Positions 42,692-51,745 of a DNA stretch of 64,000 bases are shown here, piece after piece; positions within the stretch are counted from its first letter, which is position 1; every line of letters starts with the position of its first letter. Origin of the DNA: Kineosporia succinea (GTDB lineage Bacteria > Actinomycetota > Actinomycetes > Actinomycetales > Kineosporiaceae); assembly GCF_030811555.1 (NCBI RefSeq), contig NZ_JAUSQZ010000001.1:4585241-4649240 (forward strand). Reading direction: 5' to 3'. A program made the translations under genes and the position numbers. A model generated the notes under the pieces. The model worked only from the letters and a program-made list of their open reading frames with translations. It did not search any database and was not told the DNA's origin.

Positions 42692-44416
42692 TCAGCCACG
42701 TGGCACGACGCGCAACGGCTCCGGCAGCGTGCCCAGATTCTCGAGCGTCACGTCGAACAGCCGCTGCTGCAGCCGCTCGATGTCCTCGACCACGCTCGCG
42801 CGCTCGTCGAGCAGCCGGCCGGTGAGCTCCCGCAGGCGCGGCCCGAGGTCGGGCTCGTGCACCGAGATGCCCCACTCCTCACGGCCGATGTCGGCCAGGA
42901 AGAAGGCCAGCTTCGGGTGCGAGACCAGGCTGACGATCGGGGTGCCGCAGCCGAACGGGACCATGCCGGCGTGCCCGCGCATGCCCACGACCAGGGCGGC
43001 CCGGCGGTAGGTGGTGTGGATCTCGGGCACAGTCATGTCGTACATCGGGATCACCGGCAGCGTCAGGCCGTGCTCGCGCCGCAGGTCGTTGACGAAGATC
43101 TCGTCGTCGACGCAGTGCGCCGCGTACCGCACCTCGGCCCGCTCGCGGGTGGCCAGGATCCAGTCGCGCAGGCTCGCCAGGAACTGGCCGTAGCCGTCGC
43201 CGAAGCGCCGGGCCGAGCGGTCGTAGGCGCAGTTGAGCAGCACCGGGCCACCCGAGCCGTCGCCGTCGGGGGCCTGTTCCCAGGCCGGGCCGCCGAGCTT
43301 CGAGATCACCGTGGTCGGGCAGGGCTGCCAGCGGATCTTGTCGGCGAGCTCGGAAGGCAGCAGCGAGCGCACCTTCTCGACCGAGCCGGAGTTGCGCAGC
43401 CCGACGAAACCGGCCCGCTCGACCAGGGTGCGCAGCGAGCGGCCGAACCGGCTGCCGTCGAACTCCTGGCCCTCGAACGTGTTGTAGCCGACGCCCCAGA
43501 CCACCAGCGGCACCTTGATCCGGCGCAGCATCTCGTCGGTGACATTCCACTGCCAGCCGGAGTTGCCGTTCGGCGCGGTGTCGGGCAGGAACAGCCCGCC
43601 GCCGCCGAGCACCAGGCCGTCGCCGGCGTTGACCTGGGCCAGTCGCTTCTCGTCGAACAGCTGGTGGACGTGCACGTCCCACCAGCGCGGGTGCGTGGTC
43701 GGCGACTTCAGCCCCCGGCCCGCCCGCGGCGCGTACTCCAGGTCGAAACCACGACGCACCGAGTCGACCAGCGCCAGGTCGCCGGCGTTGCCGTGCGGGT
43801 CGGCGTGGAACGCGGCGTGCGCCACCATGCCGCTGGTGTCACCCAGCGAGTTCGCCGCCGCCTCGGCCTTCTCGTTGCGGCGCAGCTGGATCCGGCAGCC
43901 CCGGAACCCGGGCTCGAGCTGCAGGCCCTCGAGCGCGTACTCGCGGCCACGGGTGTGGTCGTGCCGCACCCAGGCCACCTCGGACAGCTTCGCCAGGGCG
44001 GCCGGGGCCTGCCGCTCGTCGAGGCTCGCCAGCAGCAGCTGGGCGTTCGCGGCGTCGTAGTCGGAGACCGCGGCCAGGCTCACGCCCGCCTCCAGCCGGT
44101 CGGCCGCCGCCGGTTTCGGGGGCAGCTCCTCGCGGACCCGCCGGGCGGCCTCCTCGAAGTGCCCGGCCTTGCGCAGCTCGGCGATCCCGGCCCGCCAGGT
44201 GGGGACGCGGGTGGTCGCCGGCGCCGGGTCCGTGCGGGTGATCGTGGTGGTGACGGTGGTGGTGGCGGCCAGGGGGCTGCCGGGCTCGGGCTCACCGTCG
44301 AGCGGGACGTCGAACTCGGCGTCGAAGGCCGTTCCGGCGTCGAACTCGGCGTCCACCGAGACCTCGTCGTCGTCGATCTCGCCGACCTCGCCGGAAGGGC
44401 CGGAAGGGGTGGTCAT
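42692..44416 (-). CDS. Polysaccharide pyruvyl transferase family protein
   Basis: A 574-aa protein. The first 75 residues are acidic and Thr-rich, then come helical repeats (about 75-170) and a pyruvyl-transferase/GT-B-like domain. Features include NAGDLALVDSVRRG, DGLVLGGGGLFLPD (about 268-281), VPLVVWGVGYN, and near the end VVGMRGHAGMVPFGCGTPIVSLVSHPK, the family signature for donor binding. It may add a ketal pyruvate to a sugar. The ATG overlaps the upstream GT29-like stop by four bases. A surface glycan or glyco-carotenoid acceptor is possible; neither is shown. Confidence 0.85.
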   Translation of the reverse strand: MTTPSGPSGEVGEIDDDEVSVDAEFDAGTAFDAEFDVPLDGEPEPGSPLAATTTVTTTITRTDPAPATTRVPTWRAGIAELRKAGHFEEAARRVREELPPKPAAADRLEAGVSLAAVSDYDAANAQLLLASLDERQAPAALAKLSEVAWVRHDHTRGREYALEGLQLEPGFRGCRIQLRRNEKAEAAANSLGDTSGMVAHAAFHADPHGNAGDLALVDSVRRGFDLEYAPRAGRGLKSPTTHPRWWDVHVHQLFDEKRLAQVNAGDGLVLGGGGLFLPDTAPNGNSGWQWNVTDEMLRRIKVPLVVWGVGYNTFEGQEFDGSRFGRSLRTLVERAGFVGLRNSGSVEKVRSLLPSELADKIRWQPCPTTVISKLGGPAWEQAPDGDGSGGPVLLNCAYDRSARRFGDGYGQFLASLRDWILATRERAEVRYAAHCVDDEIFVNDLRREHGLTLPVIPMYDMTVPEIHTTYRRAALVVGMRGHAGMVPFGCGTPIVSLVSHPKLAFFLADIGREEWGISVHEPDLGPRLRELTGRLLDERASVVEDIERLQQRLFDVTLENLGTLPEPLRVVPRG

Positions 44417-45909
44417 CGCACTCCGATCACGTGGTCGTCGAGCCGCTCCAGGCGCGGCGTGAGCCAGGCCTGCTCGGCCGGGCCGAAGTCGGTCGCGGGG
44501 GTGAACCCGATCAGGTCGACGCTCTCGCAGACCGCGAGCAGGTCGAGCAGCCGGATCAGCTGGTAGGCGTCGGAGACCGGGCCCGGGGTCTCGTCCTTCA
44601 CCGGGTTGCGCAGCGGCTGGCGCAGGGCCTTCTCGGCGATCGCGTGCTGACGGCCCGGCACCAGGTGCGAGCGCATCGCCGTGACCCAGTCCTCCGGGCG
44701 CTCGGCCAGCACCAGGCGGAGCCCGGCCTCGGTGTTCCAGCCCAGCTTGGCGTCGTGCCGGATCACCTGCAGGTCGGTGCGGGAACCGCCGTCGGCCGGG
44801 CTGTTGCGGGTCGGGCCGAAGCGCACCACCACGTCGTAACCGTCGACCTGCTCGCCCCGGCCGGAGCCCTTCAGGCGCTGCGGGTCGTCGCTGACCAGGC
44901 ACACCCGGCTGCCGGCCAGACGCCGGCGCAGCTCGTAGGTGCGCAGCACGGTCAGGTCGTGCGCCAGGTCCTCGGGTAGCGGTGCCGGGGACAGCCGGGA
45001 CTGACGGTGCCAGCGGCCGGCGTGGTGCAGCACGTCTTGCGTGGCCGGGTGGGCCAGGTCGGACACCGGCAGCGCGGCCACCTCACGCATCAGGCCGGTC
45101 ACCGCCTTGTCGAGCTCCTTGCGGGGCGTCGGGCCGTGCAGCGCCTCGCGCACCTGCTCGGCCGTCGCGCGCACCGGGCCGGGCAGCGACACCGCCCGCA
45201 GCACCACGTCGAGCGCCGACAGGAACCGCACCCGCCGGTCGTCGCGCTCCTGCAGCTCTTTCACCAGTTCCATCACGCCGAGGCGGTCGCCCTGGGTGAG
45301 GTTCAGGTAGGCCTGGTGCGCGTGCACGGCGGTGGGCAGGTCGCCCGCGATCTCGGCGGCCAGCGCCCGCTGCCGCCACGAGGCGCGCGAGGCCGGCTTG
45401 GCCGCCAGCAGCACCTCGGTGATGTCGAGGGCCAGCCGCGGGTTGCGGGCCTTGGCCGCCTCGGCCGCCTTCAGCAGGTGCTCGAGCAGGGCCGGGGCGG
45501 CCTCCACCCATGTGCTCTCACCGCTGGTGATCGCGGCCGCGCCGGAACCCCGCAGCAGGGGCTGCGCGGCGTTGCCGGCCGCGGTCAGGGCCTGGCGCAC
45601 CGCGACGGGCTGCTGCAGGAGCGTCTCCGGGTCGGTCCAGGTGCGCACCGCCGCCAGGAACGGCTGGTTGACCGTGGCCGCGACCTCGGCCTGCCGGACC
45701 TTGCGGTCGGCCTCGGCCCGGGCCGCCTGCGCCACGGCCAGCTCCTCCTCGCGGCGCTTGGCGTGCACCTCCAGCCGCGCCTCGGCGAGGGCCTTGGGCG
45801 TGAGTCTCACGACCGTGCTGCCGACCCGGTCGAGCGCGCCCGGGGCGAGCTTGTCGATCTTGTCGAGGGCACGCGGCCCGAGCTTGTCGAGCCTGTCGAG
45901 GAAGCTCAT
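44413..45909 (-). CDS. GT29 sialyltransferase-like protein
   Basis: A 498-aa protein. Residues 1-300 are mostly helical (N-terminal coiled-coil-like FLDRLDKLGPRALDKIDKL, then Ala-rich helices). Residues about 325-498 resemble the eukaryotic-type GT29 fold. A sialylmotif-L-like block has CLVSDDPQRLKGSGRGE then VDGYDVVVRFG and GGSRTD (about 330-372). A sialylmotif-S-like block has SDAYQLIRLLDLLAVCESVDLIGF near residue 465. Acceptor and donor are unknown; no CMP-sialate genes are in the window. The ATG at 45909 has an excellent GGGAGGA site. It is coupled by ATGA overlap to the pyruvyltransferase-like gene. Confidence 0.78.
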   Translation of the reverse strand: MSFLDRLDKLGPRALDKIDKLAPGALDRVGSTVVRLTPKALAEARLEVHAKRREEELAVAQAARAEADRKVRQAEVAATVNQPFLAAVRTWTDPETLLQQPVAVRQALTAAGNAAQPLLRGSGAAAITSGESTWVEAAPALLEHLLKAAEAAKARNPRLALDITEVLLAAKPASRASWRQRALAAEIAGDLPTAVHAHQAYLNLTQGDRLGVMELVKELQERDDRRVRFLSALDVVLRAVSLPGPVRATAEQVREALHGPTPRKELDKAVTGLMREVAALPVSDLAHPATQDVLHHAGRWHRQSRLSPAPLPEDLAHDLTVLRTYELRRRLAGSRVCLVSDDPQRLKGSGRGEQVDGYDVVVRFGPTRNSPADGGSRTDLQVIRHDAKLGWNTEAGLRLVLAERPEDWVTAMRSHLVPGRQHAIAEKALRQPLRNPVKDETPGPVSDAYQLIRLLDLLAVCESVDLIGFTPATDFGPAEQAWLTPRLERLDDHVIGVR

Positions 45910-46147
45910 CGCTGTCCTCCCGCAGAAGTGAGGGGCACGGCGAGAGACTACCGGGAGCGAGGTGAGGACCACGTGCCGGAGCGTCCGCACCCGGGCGACC
46001 ACCACGTCCGCACGCCCGGGAGGCCGTGACCGCGCGAACCGCACGCCCGCGAGCGTGCGGCGACCACCGCGTCCCCCGGCCCCGGAAACCGTGAGCCGGT
46101 GAGCCGGGCGGTGACCGCCACGTCCGCGGGCGGTGACCCGAAAGCCC

Positions 46148-47725
46148 TTACCGCCAGGCGCGGGACGCGTACACCGGATCCGGCCCGGTGATCCGCTCGG
46201 CCGCCAGCCGCCCCGACACCAGCACCATCGGCACCCCGACGCCCGGCTGCGTGCCCGACCCGGTGAACACCACGTTCTCGCCCCACAGGTTGCCGGGACG
46301 GAACGGGCCGGTCTGGAAGAACGAGTGCGCCGCCGCGAACGGGGCTCCCCGCTCCATGCCGCGCTCCGCCCACTCCAGCGGGGTGGTCACGTCTTCCACC
46401 TCGATCGAGTCGCCGAAACCCGGGTAGCCGTGCGAGTCCAGCTGCGACAGCACGTGCTCGCGGTAGACCGGCTTGATGCGCTTCCAGTCGAGCGGCGAGT
46501 CGAGGTTCGGCGTCGGGAACAGCACGTAGAAGATGTCGCGGTTCGCCGGCGCGAGCCGGGCGTCGGACGCCGTCGGGTTCGTCACCAGGAACGACGGCTC
46601 ACTCATCAGACGGCCCGAGGTCAGCTCCTGGAACGTGTTCTTCCAGGACCCGCCGAAGTGGATGTTGTGGTGGGACGCGCCCGGCCAGTTCTGCCGGGTG
46701 CCCGCCAGCATCAGGTAGCAGGACGGCGAGTAGGTCAGGCGCTTCACCCGGAACGGGGTCTTGCCCAGCAGGTCCCGGTAGGCGACGGGCAGGTCGGGGT
46801 TCAGCACCACGACGTCGGCGGGAACGCGCTCGCCGTCGGCCGTGACGACCGCGGTGGCCCGCCCGCCCGAGTGCTCGACCGAGGTGACCTCGGTGCCGTA
46901 GCGGAACTCCACCCCGTGCTTCTTCGCGGCGGCGGCCATCGCCGTCGGCACCGCCGCCATGCCCCCGGCCGGGAAGTACACCCCGGCGACCGAGTCCATG
47001 TAGGCGATCACCGCGTACAGGGCCATCGCGTCGTAGGGGGACAGGCCCGCGTACAGCGCCTGGAACGAGTAGATGCGCTGCGTGCGCTCGTCTTTCAGGA
47101 ACTGGCCGACCTTCGGCGCCATCCGCCGGAACCCGCCGATCGCGACCAGCTTGGCCAGGTTCGCGGTGAGCAGGTCGAGCGGGGAGTCGATGTTGCGGTC
47201 GATGAAGTCCCGCATCTCGTACTTGTACAGCCGGGACACGAACTTCACGTAGCGGTGGAAGCCCGCGGCCTCCTCCGCCCCGATCTTGGTCTCGATCTCG
47301 TCGGCCATCCGGTTCACGTCGGAGTGCACGTCGATGCTCGAGCCGTCGGCGAAGGTGGTGTGGTAGAGCGGTTCCACCGGCTTCAGGTTCAGCCAGTCGT
47401 TCATGTCCTCGCCGAGCGCGTCGAAGCAGTCGGCGATCAGGTCGGGCATCGTCAGCACGGTCGGGCCCGGGTCGAACCGGTACTCACCGTTGCCGTTCGG
47501 GGCGCTGATCGTGCGCACCGCGGCGCGGCCGCCCGGCACCAGGTCACGCTCGAGCACGATGACCCGGCGGCCGGTGCGGGCCAGGCGCATCGCGGCGGAC
47601 AGCCCGGCCAGGCCGGCGCCGACGATGACGACGGTGTCGCTCTTGCCGGTGACGGTGCGCGGGCCCTTGCGCAGGGTGGCCGGGGCGAGCCGGGCGGCCA
47701 GGGTGTTCTTGGTCGGCATGATCAC
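46148..47725 (-). CDS. crtI: Phytoene desaturase
   Basis: A 525-aa FAD-dependent CrtI-type enzyme that desaturates phytoene toward lycopene. The N-terminal dinucleotide motif is VVIVGAGLAGLSAA (about 32-45) with ERDLVPGGRAA. FDPGPTVLTMP follows, and the C-terminal carotenoid signature is in FTGSGTQPGVGVPMVLVSGRLAAE. Twenty-eight extra residues precede the FAD fold. The start overlaps the crtE stop by four bases. Confidence 0.93.
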   Translation of the reverse strand: MIMPTKNTLAARLAPATLRKGPRTVTGKSDTVVIVGAGLAGLSAAMRLARTGRRVIVLERDLVPGGRAAVRTISAPNGNGEYRFDPGPTVLTMPDLIADCFDALGEDMNDWLNLKPVEPLYHTTFADGSSIDVHSDVNRMADEIETKIGAEEAAGFHRYVKFVSRLYKYEMRDFIDRNIDSPLDLLTANLAKLVAIGGFRRMAPKVGQFLKDERTQRIYSFQALYAGLSPYDAMALYAVIAYMDSVAGVYFPAGGMAAVPTAMAAAAKKHGVEFRYGTEVTSVEHSGGRATAVVTADGERVPADVVVLNPDLPVAYRDLLGKTPFRVKRLTYSPSCYLMLAGTRQNWPGASHHNIHFGGSWKNTFQELTSGRLMSEPSFLVTNPTASDARLAPANRDIFYVLFPTPNLDSPLDWKRIKPVYREHVLSQLDSHGYPGFGDSIEVEDVTTPLEWAERGMERGAPFAAAHSFFQTGPFRPGNLWGENVVFTGSGTQPGVGVPMVLVSGRLAAERITGPDPVYASRAWR

Positions 47726-48825
47726 TGCGCCCGGACGGTGGCGGCGACCACGAGGCCCTGGAGAACCTCGCGGGTGGGACCGTCGGCGAGATCGGCGCCC
47801 GCGAGCGCGGACTCGGCGCGTTCGGTGGCCTCGGTGATCATCTGCTCGATCTGCCGGTCGGCACCGGTCTCCACGATGATCTGGCGCAGCGTCGCCACCC
47901 CGTCGGCGCCGAGGGCCGGGTCGCCGAGCAGACGGTGCACGGTCTCGGCCTGGGCCGGGGTGCTGTTCTGCAGGGTGCGGCCGATCAGCACGGTGCGTTT
48001 GCCCTCGCGCAGGTCGTCGCCCGCCGGTTTACCGGTCGTGGCCGGGTCGCCGAACACGCCGAGCACGTCGTCACGCAGCTGGAAGGCCTCGCCCAGCGAC
48101 AGGCCGAACTCGGAGTACACGGCCAGCAGCTTGTCGTCGGCGCCGGCGGCGCTCGCCCCGATCAGCAGCGGGTGCTCCACCGAGTACTTCGCGCTCTTGA
48201 ACCGGATCACCCGCAGCGCGCGCTCCACCATGCTCACCGGGTCTTTCTCGGGGAGCACCTGGCTGAGCACGTCCAGGTACTGGCCGCCCAGCAGTTCGGT
48301 GCGCATGGCGTCGAAGACCGGGCGGGCCCGGCGCAGTTCGGCGTCGCTCAGCCCGCTGGACGAGAACAGCTCCTCGGTCCAGACCAGGCACAGGTCGCCG
48401 GCCAGCACGGCGCCGGCCAGGCCGAACGGCGCCGGGGCGCCGTTCCAGCCGCTGCCGGTGTGCAGGGCCTCGAACTGCTTGTGCACGGCGGGCTTCCCGC
48501 GGCGCAGGTCGGAGGCATCGATCAGGTCGTCGTGGATCAGGGCCGCCGCCTGGAACAGCTCCAGTGCCGCGGCCGCGTTCACCGCGGCGTCGGTGTTGGC
48601 GCCGCCCGCGCCGCGCCAGCCCCAGTAGAGGAACGCCGGCCGCAGGCGCTTGCCGCTGCTCGTCATGACCGAGACGGTGTCGGTGATCTGGGTGCATTCG
48701 GGAGCGACCTCGGCCAGCTCCAGGGACCGGCGCCCGAGGAAGTCCCGCAGGGCCGCGTCCACCCGCTCGCGCAGATCCTCCGCCTTCAGGGGGTGGCTGC
48801 CGGTCGGGGAGGCGAGCGACGTCAT
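47722..48825 (-). CDS. crtE: Geranylgeranyl diphosphate synthase
   Basis: A 367-aa E-isoprenyl diphosphate synthase. The first Asp-rich motif HDDLID (D99, D100, D103) and the second FQLRDDVLGVFGD are intact; GKRLRP binds diphosphate. It supplies GGPP to CrtB and corresponds to IdsA2 (Rv2173) in context. ATG 48825 chosen because the in-frame extension upstream is Pro/Arg-rich and overlaps the divergent promoter region. First gene of the crtE-crtI-GT29-like-pyruvyltransferase-crtB series. Confidence 0.93.
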   Translation of the reverse strand: MTSLASPTGSHPLKAEDLRERVDAALRDFLGRRSLELAEVAPECTQITDTVSVMTSSGKRLRPAFLYWGWRGAGGANTDAAVNAAAALELFQAAALIHDDLIDASDLRRGKPAVHKQFEALHTGSGWNGAPAPFGLAGAVLAGDLCLVWTEELFSSSGLSDAELRRARPVFDAMRTELLGGQYLDVLSQVLPEKDPVSMVERALRVIRFKSAKYSVEHPLLIGASAAGADDKLLAVYSEFGLSLGEAFQLRDDVLGVFGDPATTGKPAGDDLREGKRTVLIGRTLQNSTPAQAETVHRLLGDPALGADGVATLRQIIVETGADRQIEQMITEATERAESALAGADLADGPTREVLQGLVVAATVRAQ

Positions 48826-49065
48826 GCTGGCGGGACCTCTTTCTGTGAGCCCTGGCGGCGGGGGACGCGAGGGACCGGGAGCCCACCTTCTCAGGTCCGG
48901 CCGGGGCGTGCGCGCCGGTAGGGCCCGGCGTCCTGTGCGTTCGGGGCGTTTGGGGCGTTTCTTCACCCCTGCGTGACCGGGCGCTTGCCGGATCGTGACC
49001 ACGTCGTCCTTCGTGACCGCTCACACACGGGCCGGGCGGTGCCCCCGAACCGTAAGCTCAGGGGT

Positions 49066-49971
49066 ATGGCTCAGGACCGACCCGCACTGCACGAGCAGCT
49101 CAGCGAACTCATCGCGGCGAAGCGCCCCTCGCTCTCGTTCGAGTTCTTCCCGCCGAAGACCGACGAGGCGGAGGCGACGCTGTGGCAGTCGATCCGTCGG
49201 CTCGAGCCGCTGAACCCCACGTTCGTGTCGGTCACCTACGGGGCGGGCGGCACGAGCCGTGACCGCACCACCCGCGTCACCCAGCGCATCGCGCAGGACA
49301 CGACGCTCACGCCGATGGCTCACCTGACCTGCGTCGGGGCCAGTCTCGCGGAGCTGCGCGGGGTGGTGGCCGACTACGCCGCCGCCGGGGTGAAGAACGT
49401 GCTCGTCGTGCGGGGCGACCCGCAGGGCGGTCCGCGGGCCGAGTGGGTGCAGCACCCGGGCGGGCCGCGGTACGCCGTCGAACTCGTCTCGCTGGTGCGT
49501 GAGCTGGGCAACTTCAGTGTCGGGGTGGCCGCGTTCCCGGACGTGCACCCGGCCAGCGCCGATCTCGACGCCGACGCGCGGGTGCTGGCCATGAAGGCCG
49601 AGGCGGGGGCGCAGTTCGCGATCACGCAGATGTTCTTCACCCCGGCCGCGTACTTCGACCTGGTCGACCGGGCCGCCGCCCTGGGCTGCACGATCCCGAT
49701 CATTCCGGGGGTCATGCCCGTGACCAACGTGCGTCAGGTGGAGCGGATCGCGGAACTGACCGGGGTCGCGCTGCCCGCATCGGTGGTGTCGCGGCTGCAC
49801 GCGGTGGCCGGCGAGCCGGCGGCGGTGCGGCAGGTGGGGGTGGAGATCGCGACCGAGCTCTCGCGGGAGCTGCTCGACGGGGGTGCGCCGGGGCTGCACT
49901 TCATCACGATGAACCGGTCCACGGCGACGCTCGAGGTGGCCGAGGCGCTGGGGCTGGCTTCGCGGGTCTGA
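49066..49971 (+). CDS. metF: Methylenetetrahydrofolate reductase
   Basis: A 301-aa flavoprotein reducing 5,10-methylene-THF to 5-methyl-THF for methionine synthesis. SFEFFPPKTDEAE (about 24-36), VTYGAGG (about 57-63), THLTC-like AHLTCVG, LVVRGDPQGG and FAITQMFF are the TIM-barrel active-site blocks; IIPGVMPV follows. The ATG at 49066 lies seven bases after TAAGCT, a possible -10 for a leaderless or very short leader. Divergent from crtE with a 240-bp gap. Confidence 0.95.
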   Translation: MAQDRPALHEQLSELIAAKRPSLSFEFFPPKTDEAEATLWQSIRRLEPLNPTFVSVTYGAGGTSRDRTTRVTQRIAQDTTLTPMAHLTCVGASLAELRGVVADYAAAGVKNVLVVRGDPQGGPRAEWVQHPGGPRYAVELVSLVRELGNFSVGVAAFPDVHPASADLDADARVLAMKAEAGAQFAITQMFFTPAAYFDLVDRAAALGCTIPIIPGVMPVTNVRQVERIAELTGVALPASVVSRLHAVAGEPAAVRQVGVEIATELSRELLDGGAPGLHFITMNRSTATLEVAEALGLASRV

Positions 49972-50099
49972 TCTCTTGCTTGAGGACGTCGTGGTCGTCG
50001 GGCGTGTTCTCCGCGGACTGCGCGGGGGTCGGGTTGGCCGGCTCTCGCGGCCGCCGGGCCGCGGGCGGTTCCGGGCCGGGCGATCTGGTGGGTGGGGTG

Positions 50100-50732
50100 A
50101 TGGCTGACCGGTTCGCCGACTGGTCGGCGCTGCACGGCGAAGCCGCTCCCACGGGAATCGTGGGACTGTGGTTGCGTTTCGTGTACCGGCTGGCCGGACC
50201 CCTGGTGCGGCTGCGGGTTCCGCCGAACGCGATCACGGTGCTCGGGCTGGTGGTCGCGCTCGCGGCGCTGTGGCCGGCCGGTGCCGGTGGGCGCTGGCCG
50301 TTGCTCGCCGCCGCGCTGGTGGGGTTGTCGGCGTTGCTCGACGGACTGGACGGCGCCGTTGCCGTTCTCGGGCAACGAGTCTCGCGGTTGGGTGGGCGGC
50401 TCGACCATGTCTGTGACCGGCTGAGCGAGATCGCCTTCGGTGCCAGCCTGGGGCTGGCCGGCGGGTTCTGGGTGTGGTGCCTGGCGGGGGTGGCGCTGGC
50501 GCTGGTGCACGAGTCGGCCCGTTCGTGGATGCGGCGGCGGGGGACGACGGCGATCGGGGTGGTGACCGTGTCCGAGCGGCCGACGCGGGTGCTGGTGGTG
50601 GCGATGTTCTTGGTGGCGGTGGGCGTCCATCCCGGATCGGGATGGGCGACGGCGGGTGGGATCGCGCTCACCGTGGCGGGTTTCGTGGGGCTGGTGCAGT
50701 TGTTGGTGGTCGTGAGGCGTTCGGCGGTGTAG
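50100..50732 (+). CDS. CDP-alcohol phosphatidyltransferase family protein
   Basis: A 210-aa membrane enzyme with about six helices. The family motif D-x2-D-G-x2-A-R-x8-G-x3-D-x3-D is complete (DGLDGAV... GRLDHVCD, about 79-104) except that the Arg is Val. This substitution may mark a subfamily, since the four aspartates are kept. It would transfer a phospho-alcohol from a CDP-linked lipid or headgroup donor; acceptor unknown. Start at ATG 50100 with a GGTGGGG site, 128 bp after metF. Confidence 0.85.
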   Translation: MADRFADWSALHGEAAPTGIVGLWLRFVYRLAGPLVRLRVPPNAITVLGLVVALAALWPAGAGGRWPLLAAALVGLSALLDGLDGAVAVLGQRVSRLGGRLDHVCDRLSEIAFGASLGLAGGFWVWCLAGVALALVHESARSWMRRRGTTAIGVVTVSERPTRVLVVAMFLVAVGVHPGSGWATAGGIALTVAGFVGLVQLLVVVRRSAV

Positions 50733-50760
50733 CTCTCGTCAGCGTGGTGTGCTCAGTGTG

Positions 50761-50797
50761 GTGTCCACAGGCGGATACGACGGGGACGTTGTCCACA
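50761..50797 (+). promoter_or_regulatory. Two DnaA-box-like sites
   Basis: TTGTCCACA at 50789-50797 is a perfect actinobacterial DnaA box, and GTGTCCACA at 50761-50769 differs in one base. They are on the same strand, 28 bp apart, in the 116-bp gap before the Rpn-type gene. Two boxes are far too few for an origin. Confidence 0.5.
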
Positions 50798-50848
50798 ACG
50801 GTGGCTCGGAGATCGTGAGCGACGGTGTGCGGTGGGCAATGTCGTCAC

Positions 50849-51745
50849 ATGACACGACGTCCGGGGCCGATCTACGACCGGGTGATGCGCGCGCTGGCCG
50901 AGCCGGGGATCAAGGGATTCTGCGACTGGATCGGGGTGCCGGTCGAAGACGGCGCCGAGGTGCTTCCGGCCTCGTTCCCGGCCGAGACTCTCACCGCCGA
51001 CCTGCTCGTGCGGGTCGGCGCGGAACGCATGCTGCACGTCGAGTACATGCGCTCACCGTCGCCTGATCTGGCGGTCCGGATGCTGGGTTACCGTTACCAG
51101 ATCATGCGCCGGCATCCCGGTGCGCGGCTCACCCAGGTGGCGATCGTCCTGGGTGAGGGGGAGGTGCGGTCGGCCGATGACGTGCACAACGGGTTCCGGC
51201 AGGGGCTGCGCACGATCTATCTGCGGGACGAAGACCCGGCGGTGCTGCTGGCCAGCCCCGACCTGGCACCGATGGCGGTGCTGACGAGGGGGAGCCAGGA
51301 AGACCGGGGAGCCCGGCTGGTCGCGACGCTCGACCTCATCGACCGGCAACCCGAGCAACGGCGTGCCCGATTGGCCGAGGCTGCCCTGACCCTGGCCGTC
51401 ATCACCCTGGATCGCCCTATGATCGAACGGATCCGGAAGGAGCGGAACATGACGCTTGACGATGTTGCGGATTTCTACAGCGAGGTCGATTTCGGGCGGG
51501 AGCTGCTCGAGCGGGGGCGCCGTCGAGGTCGGGCTGAAGGGCATGCTGAAGGGCATGCCGAGGGGCATGCCGAGGAGTTCGCCCGGTTCGCGGTGGCTCT
51601 TCTCCGGGGGCGCTTCGGGGATCAGCCCGGCTTGCCCGAGCTCGCGGGGGAGCTGGCTCGTTCCGGGGGCGACGAGGTCGTGGTGATCGACGCGATCAAC
51701 GCGGCCACCGTGCCGGACGACGTCATGCGCCTCCTGGGGCGCTGA
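50849..51745 (+). CDS. Rpn/PD-(D/E)XK-type putative nuclease
   Basis: A 298-aa protein resembling Rpn (YhgA-like/DUF4351-type) recombination-promoting nucleases. AERMLHVEYMRSPSPDLAVRMLGYRYQIMRRHPG (about 60-93, described in parts) matches the core strand-helix region of the PDDEXK_2 group, with the Glu of HVEY as the candidate metal ligand. MIERIRKERNMTLDD and a charged helix follow. GHAEGHAEGHAEE (about 232-244) is a 12-bp-repeat-encoded linker before a C-terminal helical domain. Such genes are often mobile and multi-copy. ATG 50849 follows two DnaA-box-like sites. Confidence 0.75.
   Translation: MTRRPGPIYDRVMRALAEPGIKGFCDWIGVPVEDGAEVLPASFPAETLTADLLVRVGAERMLHVEYMRSPSPDLAVRMLGYRYQIMRRHPGARLTQVAIVLGEGEVRSADDVHNGFRQGLRTIYLRDEDPAVLLASPDLAPMAVLTRGSQEDRGARLVATLDLIDRQPEQRRARLAEAALTLAVITLDRPMIERIRKERNMTLDDVADFYSEVDFGRELLERGRRRGRAEGHAEGHAEGHAEEFARFAVALLRGRFGDQPGLPELAGELARSGGDEVVVIDAINAATVPDDVMRLLGR

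Noticed and set aside
50761-50797. Chromosome origin
   Set aside because: Only two DnaA boxes and no dnaA, dnaN or gyrase genes nearby.
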